Positions 34,983 to 44,508 of a DNA stretch of 64,000 bases are shown piece after piece (positions within the stretch are counted from its first letter, which is position 1; the number at the start of each line of letters is the position of its first letter). The DNA is from RBC074 sp964470555 (GTDB lineage Bacteria > Acidobacteriota > Blastocatellia > RBC074), in NCBI GenBank assembly GCA_964470555.1, contig CAYYDG010000038.1:1-64000 (forward strand), in the 5' to 3' direction. Position numbers and translations under genes: made by a program. Below the pieces are notes generated by a model. It made no database searches, was not told the DNA's origin, and saw only the letters and a list, made by a program, of their open reading frames with translations.

Positions 34983-36398
34983 TTATGGCCGATGATTTCC
35001 GGTCACAGTTGCGACGTGCAGATACGCCGCGCGGTAATGATCGTAAGCGTCTTTGTAGCCTTTGGCGTTGAAGTAAATATCGCCGGACGCCAAAGCGCTC
35101 TTGGCCTGTTCAACGGCTGCGGCGCTGGGCATGCCGGATTTGGCGCACATCTCAATGACTTCAGCCACGACGCTGCGGACTTCTTCCAGATTGCCGCCCG
35201 ACGATTGAGGCACCTGGAAGGAAGTGACGTTGTAACGGTCGCCTTCGACCAGAGCCTGCTCGATTTCCAGCCGGAAGGCGCGACGTTGAAACTCCATCAA
35301 CTTCATCGCCAGATCGTCCACTTTTGCGCTGACGATGTTGACGCTGGTATTGGTCGTATCCACCTTGTTGATGATGGTGTCCGACTTGTTGATGAGCGTG
35401 TCGGCTTTGCCATTGATGGTGTCAGCCTTGTTGTTGATCGTGTTGAGCGTGGTTTGCGCCGTGTTGAGTTGGGAAATGACGGTGACTGTATTTCCCTGAA
35501 TGGTGTTGACAGTGTTTTGCACGGCGGTCAGGCGATTGTCCACCGCCAGAACATTGGTATTGACCCCATTGATTAAGTCGGTGAGGGTGTTGTGCGAAGC
35601 GGCCAACTGGTCTTTGAGCATCACCAGCAATTCTTCCAGGTCAGGGCCGACGACCATTGCCATGTTGACGATCTGCGCTCCCCTGGGAGATGCCGGAATT
35701 GCTCCTTGCGCCGCCGAATGGAAGTTGCTGACCATACCAACCGAAACCACCTGGCTTTTCACCGCACATTCAATTTGGAACCGGAGCGTGTACGTTTTGC
35801 CACGCACCAGCGTCGCCTGAATGGTTGCCGTTTTTCGATCCAGGACAGCGGAAAGCGGGTCCTGGAAGCTGGACAGATTGGCTCGGCCTTCAAGCGAAAA
35901 AATCTCTTCATACGCGATGGCCGCCCCCAGCGAATCATCAATCAATTGCAGCGAGACGGAAGCTTCTGCCGTACCTCCGCCAATCGAAGCCAGCGTAAAC
36001 AGATACCCTCTCCAAATGGCATCTGCGCTGATGACGACATCCACCGGGCGCGGAACCGATCCCGACAGCTTGAAGCGAGTATCAATGTACGCGGTGGCAG
36101 AACCGACCACGCCAGAACTCAACAGTGTCGCATAAACTTCCGCGTTGGCCTCGACAGTCCGTGTTTGCGCGTTAAATCTGCTGTCTGCTTTGCTGACCTC
36201 CACTTCGCCGCCAATAATCGGAATCGTTCTTTTTTGAATCCCGGTATCGTCGTTTCCGCCCGATGCAAACCGTCCAAAAATGACCGAGTCTCCCGGTTTG
36301 ACTTCCGGGACTTGGGCAAAGCCGCTGACGGCAAGTGACAGCCAGACAAACAAGGTGATTGCAATCATCAGGATTCTTGGGGAATTTTCCTCGTTCAT
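34983..36398 (-). CDS. Secreted coiled-coil protein, unknown
   Basis: A 471-residue exported protein. Signal peptide at about residues 8-29 (IAITLFVWLSLAVSGFAQ). Residues 30-250 are beta-rich (EVKPGDSVIFGRFASGGNDD onward). Residues about 255-375 are a long coiled coil or trimeric-stalk-like segment with repeating Asn/Asp/Thr-hydrophobic units (LINGVNTNVLAVDNRLTAVQ, INNKADTINGKADTLINKSD, TIINKVDTTNTSVN). The C-terminus is helical with a TPR-like end (GDIYFNAKGYKDAYDHYRAA). GGAGATGAACC leads to the ATG. It may form an envelope fibre; not recognised. Confidence 0.7.
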   Translation of the reverse strand: MNEENSPRILMIAITLFVWLSLAVSGFAQVPEVKPGDSVIFGRFASGGNDDTGIQKRTIPIIGGEVEVSKADSRFNAQTRTVEANAEVYATLLSSGVVGSATAYIDTRFKLSGSVPRPVDVVISADAIWRGYLFTLASIGGGTAEASVSLQLIDDSLGAAIAYEEIFSLEGRANLSSFQDPLSAVLDRKTATIQATLVRGKTYTLRFQIECAVKSQVVSVGMVSNFHSAAQGAIPASPRGAQIVNMAMVVGPDLEELLVMLKDQLAASHNTLTDLINGVNTNVLAVDNRLTAVQNTVNTIQGNTVTVISQLNTAQTTLNTINNKADTINGKADTLINKSDTIINKVDTTNTSVNIVSAKVDDLAMKLMEFQRRAFRLEIEQALVEGDRYNVTSFQVPQSSGGNLEEVRSVVAEVIEMCAKSGMPSAAAVEQAKSALASGDIYFNAKGYKDAYDHYRAAYLHVATVTGNHRP

Positions 36399-36473
36399 GG
36401 TTCATCTCCAGTGTGTGTTAGGGGGAGAGTGACACCTCCTCTCCACAGAGATTGGGAATAACGCGGATGCAAT

Positions 36474-36767
36474 TCAGGCCTGAGCCGTCGCGGCCAGACA
36501 GATGATCAGAGCCAGCGCCTTCAAAACCCCAGGCATCAGGCGCCGGCGTTGGTGATAGGCGACAAGCAACGAATTGAGCCTCAGCGACATTCCGCGACCA
36601 GGAATTTGATCTTCGGGCTGGCCAAGAAAAGTCGCGCCAATGAGCAGAATCACTCCCAGCGTCATGCCTGCGACAAAAATGATTTGACCAAGCGTGGTAA
36701 AGGCATACATCACGGCAGCTTGTTCGGACATCCAGAGTTGTTCGATTGTGTTGAGTTCGGTTTCCAT
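36474..36767 (-). CDS. Small two-helix membrane protein, unknown
   Basis: A 97-residue protein with transmembrane segments at about residues 21-46 and 80-97. GGGAGG six bases before the ATG at 36767 is an excellent ribosome site and favours this over a larger overlapping frame. It lies 75 bp upstream of the coiled-coil gene on the same strand and is likely cotranscribed. Not recognised. Confidence 0.65.
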   Translation of the reverse strand: METELNTIEQLWMSEQAAVMYAFTTLGQIIFVAGMTLGVILLIGATFLGQPEDQIPGRGMSLRLNSLLVAYHQRRRLMPGVLKALALIICLAATAQA

Positions 36768-36939
36768 GTTGCCTCCCAGAGTTGAATATGAGTTGACACA
36801 CGTTCCCGCTACGGTTACGGCTGCTGTTGATTGGTCGAGCCGTAATCCGCCAATTTGTCGCTTCGTTGAATCTTGCCCCTCTATGTCCTACAACGGAAAA
36901 GGCGAAGAAAAGCCCTCAAACCCGCCACTGTCAGGAAAA

Positions 36940-37087
36940 GATTTTTTGTAACTGCTCAGCCGGGTACGCATGCCTTACAGGCTGCAAAGCCTTGTCCGTT
37001 CAAACTCTCCTTTTCCGAAAGGTTTTTCGCAGAAAGCCTGCAGGCCGGGGGCGCTGAGTACCCAGGGCTGAGCAGTTACGATTTTTT
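36940..37087. mobile_element. IS66-type MITE, 132 bp, with perfect 8-bp target duplication
   Basis: The element proper is 36948-37079. Its ends are inverted repeats starting GTAACTGCTCAGCC (left 36948-36961; right 37066-37079), extending through GGTAC after a 2-nt bulge. It is flanked on both sides by GATTTTTT (36940-36947 and 37080-37087), an exact 8-bp direct repeat. Ends beginning GTAA plus 8-bp duplications are the known signature of IS66-family transposition. No transposase is inside, so it must have been moved in trans. It lies between the small membrane protein and the MFS gene. Confidence 0.8.
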
Positions 37088-37105
37088 TGAAATAAGGAGG
37101 AAAAG

Positions 37106-37378
37106 ATGGCTGTCTATAGCTGGATGATGTTACGGACGATGAATCAAGTTAGAAACTTAACGGTTTCTCTGTCCTCGCAGTTACGACTGAGAATAGCCCG
37201 GCGATTCATCTCTGGGAGACAACTGAGATTCGGAACGCTTATTTTTCAGCGTTCGGGTCTTCGATCAAAATCCAATACGCCAGAATTCCCAAAATCAAAA
37301 CTACGCCGACGACCCCCAACGCGATGGCAAACGACCCCGTGCGATGAGCAATCACGCCGGTCAGCAGCGGAGCGATGA
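37106..37378 (+). CDS. Doubtful short ORF with strong ribosome site
   Basis: A 90-codon frame whose ATG follows a perfect AAGGAGG seven bases upstream, just beyond the MITE. The first 44 codons are free; the rest run antisense through the 3' end of the MFS gene and look non-coding (Arg/Pro-rich). It may be the 5' stub of a gene broken by rearrangement, or simply chance. Confidence 0.25.
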   Translation: MAVYSWMMLRTMNQVRNLTVSLSSQLRLRIARRFISGRQLRFGTLIFQRSGLRSKSNTPEFPKSKLRRRPPTRWQTTPCDEQSRRSAAER

Positions 37379-38486
37379 TGCCGCCCAAATTGCCGCCGAA
37401 GTTTTGCAGGCCCGCCGTCGTGCCGACGATTTCTTTTTCGCAAACGGCTTGCGTCAACGTCCAGGTGTTCGGCGTCGCCAAACCCAATCCGGCAATAGCC
37501 GCCGTCAACAACCACACCGAAGTCATTTTGTCCTCCACCAATCCGGCGGGAACTATCAAACAGCAAAACAACATTCCGGCGACGATGAACAGTTTGCGAA
37601 TGCGAACTTCATTGCCTCCGCGACGCACCAGCCAATCGCTGGCCAGCCCCGAAAGAATAATCACCACAGACATCGCCACATAAGGAAACGCCTGATAAAA
37701 GCTCCATTCGTCTTTGCTGAATCCGCGCACCGTCATCAGATAATCCGGCAGCCACAGGGTAAACACGAACCACGCATAATCGTAGGCGAAAAATCCCAGC
37801 GTCACTCCCATCACGCTTTTCCGCTTCAACAACTTCATGCCTTCGAGCAGCGAAAAGCTTTTCTTTGTTGTTGCGACCTGGCCGGTTTCCGGCGATTCCC
37901 AACGTCGCAAGGTCATCATCCAACCGGCAATCCAGATCATCGGCAGCAACCCGACGACGACGAAAAACAATCGCCAATCATACCGGCTCAGAAAATATCC
38001 GCCGATCCCGCCAATCGCCGCCTGCCCCAATCGCACGCCGGTCAGGTAAATCGCCGTCACCGTTCCGCGTTCATCATCACGAAACCAATTGGAAACGGCG
38101 CGCGCGCTGGCCGGAAACGCGACCGATTGCCCAATGCCCACCAGCGAACGCACAAACAGCAAACTCCAGAATCCCTTGATCGCCGCTGTCGCCGCCGTCA
38201 ACAACGACCACATCAAAAACCCCAGCGAATATGACCGTCGCACGCCAACCCGGTCGGTGACGTTTCCTGCCGGAACCTGCAGAAAGCAGTAAATCCAGGA
38301 AAACGCCGAAAGCAGCAAACCTTTGTGTTCAGCATTCAGGCTGAATTCTTTCGAGATGAACGGCAAGGCCACGCTCAGGCTGTTGCGTTGCGCGTAGCTG
38401 AAGACCATTCCCGAAAACAGCAGAAACGTCAGCCACCACAGCGTCGGTGAGTTTTTCAGCGAAAGACGTGCTTCGGCGGAATTCAT
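37239..38486 (-). CDS. MFS transporter, anion:cation symporter (sugar-acid) family
   Basis: A 415-residue inner-membrane permease with twelve predicted helices. N-terminal half: FLLFSGMVFSYAQRNSLSVA, AGNVTDRVGVRRSYSLGFLMW (the MFS loop 2-3 motif), VRSLVGIGQSVAFPASARAV. C-terminal half: FFAYDYAWFVFTLWLPDYLM and LQNFGGNLGGIIAPLLTGV. These match the ACS family that imports galactonate, glucarate and related acids with protons. The divergent neighbour is a sugar-acid dehydratase, so a pentonate or hexonate is a likely substrate. GAGGAAAC precedes the ATG at 38486; an upstream extension is rejected. Confidence 0.88.
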   Translation of the reverse strand: MNSAEARLSLKNSPTLWWLTFLLFSGMVFSYAQRNSLSVALPFISKEFSLNAEHKGLLLSAFSWIYCFLQVPAGNVTDRVGVRRSYSLGFLMWSLLTAATAAIKGFWSLLFVRSLVGIGQSVAFPASARAVSNWFRDDERGTVTAIYLTGVRLGQAAIGGIGGYFLSRYDWRLFFVVVGLLPMIWIAGWMMTLRRWESPETGQVATTKKSFSLLEGMKLLKRKSVMGVTLGFFAYDYAWFVFTLWLPDYLMTVRGFSKDEWSFYQAFPYVAMSVVIILSGLASDWLVRRGGNEVRIRKLFIVAGMLFCCLIVPAGLVEDKMTSVWLLTAAIAGLGLATPNTWTLTQAVCEKEIVGTTAGLQNFGGNLGGIIAPLLTGVIAHRTGSFAIALGVVGVVLILGILAYWILIEDPNAEK

Positions 38487-38603
38487 CAGGTTGTTTCCTC
38501 GTTGTGTATGGATTGGGATTGAAACGCTAAAAGCGCGCGCATCGTGCCACGCATGCCGAGCGCTTGCAATTGCGGGAAGCGATGGAAACAATCCGCGAAG
38601 CAA

Positions 38604-38659
38604 CACGGACAAACACAAAGATCGTAATTCCGCTTCGTGAATCTTCGTGTTCCTTCGTG
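38604..38659. repeat. Imperfect palindrome upstream of the dehydratase
   Basis: Arms 38604-38622 and 38641-38659 match at 15 of 19 positions (CACGxAxxAACACxAAGAT type). It lies in the divergent region between the MFS and dehydratase genes and could be a fold-back repeat or operator. Confidence 0.45.
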
Positions 38660-38689
38660 GACGATTCTTCCTTTCTTTCGGAGACGACG

Positions 38690-40417
38690 TTGAACAAGAA
38701 AAAAAATCCTGACGAATTGCGTAGCCATCGTTGGCTGGGCGTGGACACTTTGCGCGGCTTCGGCCATCGTTCGCGCGCCAAACAGGTCGGTTACGCCGTC
38801 GAAGATTTCGCAGGCAAACCGGTCATAGGCATCATCAACACCTGGAGCGATCTGAGCATCTGCCACAGCCATTTCCGCCAACGCGCCGAAGAAATCAAAC
38901 GCGGCATCTGGCAAGCAGGCGGTTTCCCCGTCGAACTCCCGGCAATGCCGATCACCGAAACGTACATGAAACCCAGCCCGATGTTGTACCGAAACTTTCT
39001 GGCCATGCAGACCGAAGAGATGATGCGCAGCCAGCCGATTGACGGCGTAGTGCTGATGGGCGGTTGCGACAAAACCACGCCGGGTTTGTTGATGGGCGCG
39101 ATTTCCATGAACCTGCCGACGATTTACATGCCCGCCGGGCCGATGTTGCGCGGCAATTGGAACGGCCAACCGCTGGGCAGCGGCAGCGACGTTTGGAAGT
39201 ATTGGGCGGAACGTTGCGCCGGAACCATCACCGCTGAACAATGGAACGAAATGGAAGACGGCATCGCGCGCTCTGCCGGAGTTTGCATGACCATGGGAAC
39301 GGCTTCGACGATGACCGCCATTGCCGAAGCGATGGGCATGACGTTGCCCGGTGCTTCTTCGATTCCGGCGGTGGACGCCAACCATCAGCGAATGGCTTCC
39401 CGATGCGGTCGCCGTATCGTCGAAATGGTTTGGGAAGATTTGAAACCGAGCGACATTCTGACGCGCGATTCGTTTGAAAACGCGATCACCACCGACATGG
39501 CCATCGGAGGTTCGACCAACGCCATCATTCACATCGTAGCCATGGCTGGCCGAGCCGGAGTCAAAATTGACTTGCCGCAATTTGACGAAATCGCCCAACG
39601 CACGCCGGTCATCGCCAACATTCGTCCGTCTGGCCAATTCCTGATGGAAGATTTTTATTACGCCGGAGGCTTGCGCGCGCTGCTGAATCAGATTCGCGGC
39701 TTGCTGAAGCTGGATGCTCTGACGGTGAATGGCAAAACACTCGGCGAAAACATCGCTTCCGCCAAAGTCCACAACGCGGACGTGATTCGTTCGACGGACA
39801 ATCCGGTTTCCGCCAAAGGCGGCACAGCGATTTTGTATGGCAATCTGGCTCCGAACGGAGCGGTCATCAAACCCACTGCCGCCGAACCGCGTTTGCATCA
39901 GCACACTGGCAAAGCCGTCGTCTTCAAAAACTACAACGACATGGCCGCCCGGATTGACGACGAAGCGTTGGACGTAACCTCCGATTCGGTGATTGTGCTG
40001 CAAAACGCAGGGCCGCTTGGTGGGCCGGGAATGCCCGAATGGGGAATGCTGCCGATTCCGAAAAAGCTATTGAAACAAGGCGTGCGCGATATGGTGCGGA
40101 TTTCCGACGCGCGCATGAGCGGAACTTCGTACGGAGCCTGTGTGCTGCACGTTTCGCCGGAAAGTTATATCGGAGGAACTCTGGCATTTGTTCTGGATGG
40201 AGATTTGATCGAACTCGACGTTCCGAACCGAAAGCTGAATTTGCTGGTCAGCGAAGAAGAATTGGCCAAACGCCGCGCCGCCTGGCAACCACCGCAACGA
40301 GTGTACGAACGCGGCTTCACGGCGCTCTACCTAGACCACGTCACCCAAGCTCACGAAGGCTGCGACTTCGATTTCCTGCACGCTGGCGCGCCGACGCCGG
40401 AACCGGAAATTCACTAA
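38690..40417 (+). CDS. IlvD/Edd-family dehydratase, L-arabonate dehydratase type
   Basis: A 575-residue [2Fe-2S] enzyme that removes water from aldonic acids to give 2-keto-3-deoxy sugars. From the TTG start the cluster cysteines are C58 (TWSDLSICHSHF), C126 (LMGGCDKTTPG) and C199 (AGVCMTMGTAST), almost exactly the spacing known for Rhizobium L-arabinonate dehydratase. RMSGTSYGACVLHVSPES holds the catalytic serine. NTWSDLSICHSHF and QAGGFPVELPA separate it from true IlvD. The TTG at 38690 has GGAG seven bases upstream and gives the normal length; a longer in-frame start adds 42 non-family residues. Divergent from the sugar-acid MFS permease. Confidence 0.9.
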   Translation: MNKKKNPDELRSHRWLGVDTLRGFGHRSRAKQVGYAVEDFAGKPVIGIINTWSDLSICHSHFRQRAEEIKRGIWQAGGFPVELPAMPITETYMKPSPMLYRNFLAMQTEEMMRSQPIDGVVLMGGCDKTTPGLLMGAISMNLPTIYMPAGPMLRGNWNGQPLGSGSDVWKYWAERCAGTITAEQWNEMEDGIARSAGVCMTMGTASTMTAIAEAMGMTLPGASSIPAVDANHQRMASRCGRRIVEMVWEDLKPSDILTRDSFENAITTDMAIGGSTNAIIHIVAMAGRAGVKIDLPQFDEIAQRTPVIANIRPSGQFLMEDFYYAGGLRALLNQIRGLLKLDALTVNGKTLGENIASAKVHNADVIRSTDNPVSAKGGTAILYGNLAPNGAVIKPTAAEPRLHQHTGKAVVFKNYNDMAARIDDEALDVTSDSVIVLQNAGPLGGPGMPEWGMLPIPKKLLKQGVRDMVRISDARMSGTSYGACVLHVSPESYIGGTLAFVLDGDLIELDVPNRKLNLLVSEEELAKRRAAWQPPQRVYERGFTALYLDHVTQAHEGCDFDFLHAGAPTPEPEIH

Positions 40418-40438
40418 ATGTTTGCTTGTTACAGCTTC

Positions 40439-40528
40439 TTTCATTTTCCAGTTTTCATTTGTCTTTGCCCTTGAAGCGATTCGCGCAATGACAAATGGAA
40501 AATCAAAAATGAAAACTGGAAAATGAAA
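40439..40528. repeat. Perfect 22-bp inverted repeat with 46-nt spacer
   Basis: Arms 40439-40460 and 40507-40528 are exact inverted copies (core CATTTTCCAGTTTTCATTT). It lies in the 217-bp gap between the dehydratase stop and the convergent nitrilase-family stop. The rest of the gap shows nothing else. Confidence 0.75.
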
Positions 40529-40634
40529 TTGCCGCCAAATTTTTTGCCTGACTGCTTATTTCATGGCTGATTGATCCCCCATTCTTTTTTACGAATGCGG
40601 TCTCAAATTTCAAATTCTAGATTTGAGCTTGTCT

Positions 40635-41504
<870 letters not shown>

Positions 41505-41526
41505 AAATGCTCCTTGGTAAAGTTCG

Positions 41527-41589
41527 TCGTCCCGCCTTCAGGCTGAAGGCTTTGATAACCAAGCCTTTTCCGCCCGAAGGCAGGACTAC
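41527..41589. repeat. REP-like palindrome in the pyrimidine operon
   Basis: Imperfect arms at about 41527-41552 (GTCGTCCCGCCTTCAGGC start) and 41561-41589 (GCCCGAAGGCAGGACTAC end). It fills most of the 91-bp gap between the FAD oxidase stop and the hydrolase start and could modulate expression of the last gene. Confidence 0.6.
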
Positions 41590-41595
41590 ATGCTT

Positions 41596-42972
41596 TCAGG
41601 CGGAAAAATTCAGTTCCAGAAACTCATTCCTGAATTTTCCGTTCGGATCGTATTGCCGCATCAATTGCTGGAAATCCGCGTAACGTTCATAACGCGCCTT
41701 CAATTGCGCCGCCGTAATCGTAAACAACTTGCCCCAGTGCGGGCGTGCGCCAAACGCCGCCAATTGTTCTTCGACAATCGGCAGCAGCTTCATCACGGCG
41801 TCGGTGTGCTGTTTCCAGGTGAAGTGAATGGCCACGCTCGGGCGTTTGTAAGCAGTGCTCATCCACAGATTGTCGGCGGCAATGGTGCGAATTTCGGAAA
41901 TGAACAAGTCTTGAATCCATTTGTCGCCCAGATTGTTGATGGCTTTCAGCGCCGCCACCGCGTTGCTCTGCGGCACGAAGTATTCGGCCTGTAATTCTTT
42001 GCCGCTGCTGGGCGTGAAATTCATTTTGAAATGCGGCAAGCGTTCGTGCCATGCACCCGGCACACCCATTTGGTCGGTGCAATTTTCCGCCGCCAGTTCG
42101 CGGATCGGATGCAGATTGCGTGTCGCCAGTTTCGCTCCATAAAGTTCGGGTTTTGCTTTTGTCGGCTTGTCGCCAGTGACAATTGATTTGACCCAAACTT
42201 CGCTGATGACGTTTTTCTGCCAGTCGCTGAACAAACTGACGCTGTAACCGGCGGACATGATCGCCTCGAAATTCTTTTCGAGTTCGGCAAACGGCAGGTT
42301 TTCGTAAACGTCCTGTTTAACCTGGAACGTGGGCAAAATATCCAGAGTGACTTTGGTGACGACTCCTAATCCGCCCAGATGCACCACTGCGCCAAGGAAT
42401 TGCTCGCCGTCTTTTTCCCGCGTCAACGTCACGACTTCGCCCGCCGCAGTCACGAATTCCAGACCGGAAACCGCTGTCGCCAGATTGCCAAGCTTGACGC
42501 CGGAACCGTGCGTCGCCGTGGCGATGGAACCGGCGACGGAAATGTGCGGCAGCGACGCCAGATTGTGCAGCGCGAATCCTCGTTCTTGCAGGTATTCACC
42601 CAGCGTTCCGTAACGCACGCCTGCTTCGACGGTCACGGTTTTCTTGTCCGTGTCGAGCGCAAGAATCTTGTCGAGCTTTTTGGCTGAAAGCAGTTGATGC
42701 GGCGAGTCTGCGATTTTATTGAAGCAATGTTGCGTTCCCAGCGCGCGGATTTTTTCTGCCTGTTTGATTGCCGCTTGCACCTGTTCGACGGTTTCAGGAT
42801 AGACAACCTTGCTGGTGCTGTATTCCAGATTGCCCGCCCAGTTTTTCAGCTTTTCCGGTGTGGCCGTTGTTTGCGATTCGGGCGCGTCAGATTTTTGGCA
42901 TCCGCTGAGTGATGTGAGCATAGTGCCGGTGATCCCGGCGGAGGTCAGTTTCAAGAAGGTTCTTTTTTTCAT
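41596..42972 (-). CDS. FAD-linked alditol/aldonolactone oxidase-like lipoprotein
   Basis: A 458-residue VAO-family flavoprotein. NWAGNLEYSTSKVVYPETVE, ALGTQHCFNKIADSPHQLLS (H82 matches the covalent FAD histidine of alditol oxidase) and PHISVAGSIATATHGSG are typical of AldO and gulono/arabinono-lactone oxidases; the C-terminal domain (APHWGK-like RPHWGKLFT) agrees. Unusually, the N-terminus is a lipoprotein signal with lipobox LSGC (C25), so it is probably lipid-anchored outside the inner membrane. It lies 27 bp after the NCS1 gene. Its role in a pyrimidine operon is unclear; polyol or lactone oxidation is inferred from family only. Confidence 0.85.
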   Translation of the reverse strand: MKKRTFLKLTSAGITGTMLTSLSGCQKSDAPESQTTATPEKLKNWAGNLEYSTSKVVYPETVEQVQAAIKQAEKIRALGTQHCFNKIADSPHQLLSAKKLDKILALDTDKKTVTVEAGVRYGTLGEYLQERGFALHNLASLPHISVAGSIATATHGSGVKLGNLATAVSGLEFVTAAGEVVTLTREKDGEQFLGAVVHLGGLGVVTKVTLDILPTFQVKQDVYENLPFAELEKNFEAIMSAGYSVSLFSDWQKNVISEVWVKSIVTGDKPTKAKPELYGAKLATRNLHPIRELAAENCTDQMGVPGAWHERLPHFKMNFTPSSGKELQAEYFVPQSNAVAALKAINNLGDKWIQDLFISEIRTIAADNLWMSTAYKRPSVAIHFTWKQHTDAVMKLLPIVEEQLAAFGARPHWGKLFTITAAQLKARYERYADFQQLMRQYDPNGKFRNEFLELNFSA

Positions 42973-42999
42973 CGTTCAACTCCTTGCATGAGTTGTGGG

Positions 43000-44508
43000 C
43001 TAAGATGCGTTTGTTTCAGTCGTCGAAACGGCTTTCATCAGCGCGAAATAAACAAAAAAGCCAATCGCAAAAGTCACAAACCATGCGTAAGTGTAAAGCG
43101 TATCCAGAAAACCCGGTTGCTGGATTTGACCGCCCGGCGTTGAAGCCGCGTGCAGAAAACCAGGTACGACCGGCGCAATGGCTACAACCAGCGCAATAAT
43201 CGCGCGCCAGTTGAAGCCGTTCGAATAAGCATACTGCCCGCGCACATCGAACAACGCCGCCAAATCCAGCCGCTGTTTTCTGAGCGACCAGTAATCGCAG
43301 ATCAATATGCCGGCAATCGCGCCCATCAATCCCGAATAACCGATCAGCCAGGTGAAAATGTAATCTCCCATAGAAGCCAGCAATTTCCACGGCATCATCA
43401 AAATACCTATGACTGCGGTAATCAGTCCGCCGCCGACATAAGAGATCGTTTTCGGATTGAGGTTGGAAAAATCGTTCGACGGCGAAACCACGTTAGCCGC
43501 CATATTGGTGGAAATCTGCGCGGCGAAAATCACCAGCGTGGCAAACAAAATTACAGTGAAGCTGTCGAAACGCTGGATCAACTGCACCGGATCGGGAATG
43601 GCCACGCCGTAAATCAGCAGCGTTGCGCTGGTCACCGCCACGCCGATGAAAGCAAACGCCGTCATAGTCATAGGCAAGCCCAACGCCTGACCCAGCATCT
43701 GCGACTTCTGCGACCGCGCGTAGCGAGTAAAGTCGGGAATGTTCAAACTGAGCGTCGCCCAATACCCGACCGAGGCAGTCAGCGCGCCCGGAAAGATCGT
43801 CCAGAAATTATTCTGCTGTTTTTGCAGCGCGCTCGATTCCGTCAGAACCCGGCCCAGCCCGCCTGCTCGCGATGACGCCCACCACAGCAAAACCGCGCCG
43901 CCTGCCAACAGCAATGGCGCCGACCAGGATTCCAGATGCTTGATGCCTTCGACGCCTTTCAGAATGATCCAGACCTGAATGCCCCAAAACAGCATAAATG
44001 CGATCCAGGTATGCACGGCGATGTTCATCACATTAGCGCCCATCGAATTCCAGCCGCTCCACATTCGGCCAAACAACGCATCCAGCGCCGTGCCGCCGAT
44101 CCAGGTCTGAATCCCGAACCAGCCGCAGGCCACAATCGCGCGCAAAATCGCCGGAACGTTTGCCCCTTTCGTTCCGAACGCCGCCCGGCACAGCACCGGA
44201 AACGACACCCCGTATTTCGTTCCGGCGTGAGCATTAAGAATCATCGGAACCAGAACGATAGTGTTTCCGAGCAGGATGGTAATCATGGCCTGCCACCACG
44301 ACATCCCGGCTTCGATAAAGCCGCCGGCCAGGGTGTAAGTCGTGATCACCACGCTCATTCCTATCCACAGCGCAGCTATGTTCCAGGTAGACCAGGTGCG
44401 TTGTTTGATTGTCGTTGGCGCAAGGTCGGCGTTCCACAGCGGGCTGGCGGAAACATCCTGGCGCAATTCTTCATAGTCGCGCTGGGAGATGGAGGTCTCT
44501 GTTTTCAT
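43000..44508 (-). CDS. NCS1-family nucleobase/hydantoin:cation symporter
   Basis: A 502-residue permease with about twelve membrane helices. LWNADLAPTTIKQRTWSTWN, ALWIGMSVVITTYTLAGGFI, GVSFPVLCRAAFG and ACGWFGIQTWIGG are hallmark NCS1 motifs (Mhp1, PucI, uracil permeases). It imports a nucleobase, allantoin or hydantoin with Na+ or H+. The neighbours suggest uracil, thymine, dihydropyrimidine or hydantoin as substrate. Its ATG overlaps the stop of the upstream gene (ATGA). Confidence 0.93.
   Translation of the reverse strand: MKTETSISQRDYEELRQDVSASPLWNADLAPTTIKQRTWSTWNIAALWIGMSVVITTYTLAGGFIEAGMSWWQAMITILLGNTIVLVPMILNAHAGTKYGVSFPVLCRAAFGTKGANVPAILRAIVACGWFGIQTWIGGTALDALFGRMWSGWNSMGANVMNIAVHTWIAFMLFWGIQVWIILKGVEGIKHLESWSAPLLLAGGAVLLWWASSRAGGLGRVLTESSALQKQQNNFWTIFPGALTASVGYWATLSLNIPDFTRYARSQKSQMLGQALGLPMTMTAFAFIGVAVTSATLLIYGVAIPDPVQLIQRFDSFTVILFATLVIFAAQISTNMAANVVSPSNDFSNLNPKTISYVGGGLITAVIGILMMPWKLLASMGDYIFTWLIGYSGLMGAIAGILICDYWSLRKQRLDLAALFDVRGQYAYSNGFNWRAIIALVVAIAPVVPGFLHAASTPGGQIQQPGFLDTLYTYAWFVTFAIGFFVYFALMKAVSTTETNAS

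Noticed and set aside
36802..37105. Riboswitch upstream of a small ORF
   Set aside because: The strong secondary structure here is fully explained by the terminal inverted repeats of the MITE with flanking 8-bp duplications; no riboswitch core sequence was recognised.
38564..38689. N-terminal 42-residue extension of the dehydratase
   Set aside because: It lies over an imperfect palindrome, has no family similarity and would break the cysteine spacing match; the TTG at 38690 with GGAG upstream gives the usual length.
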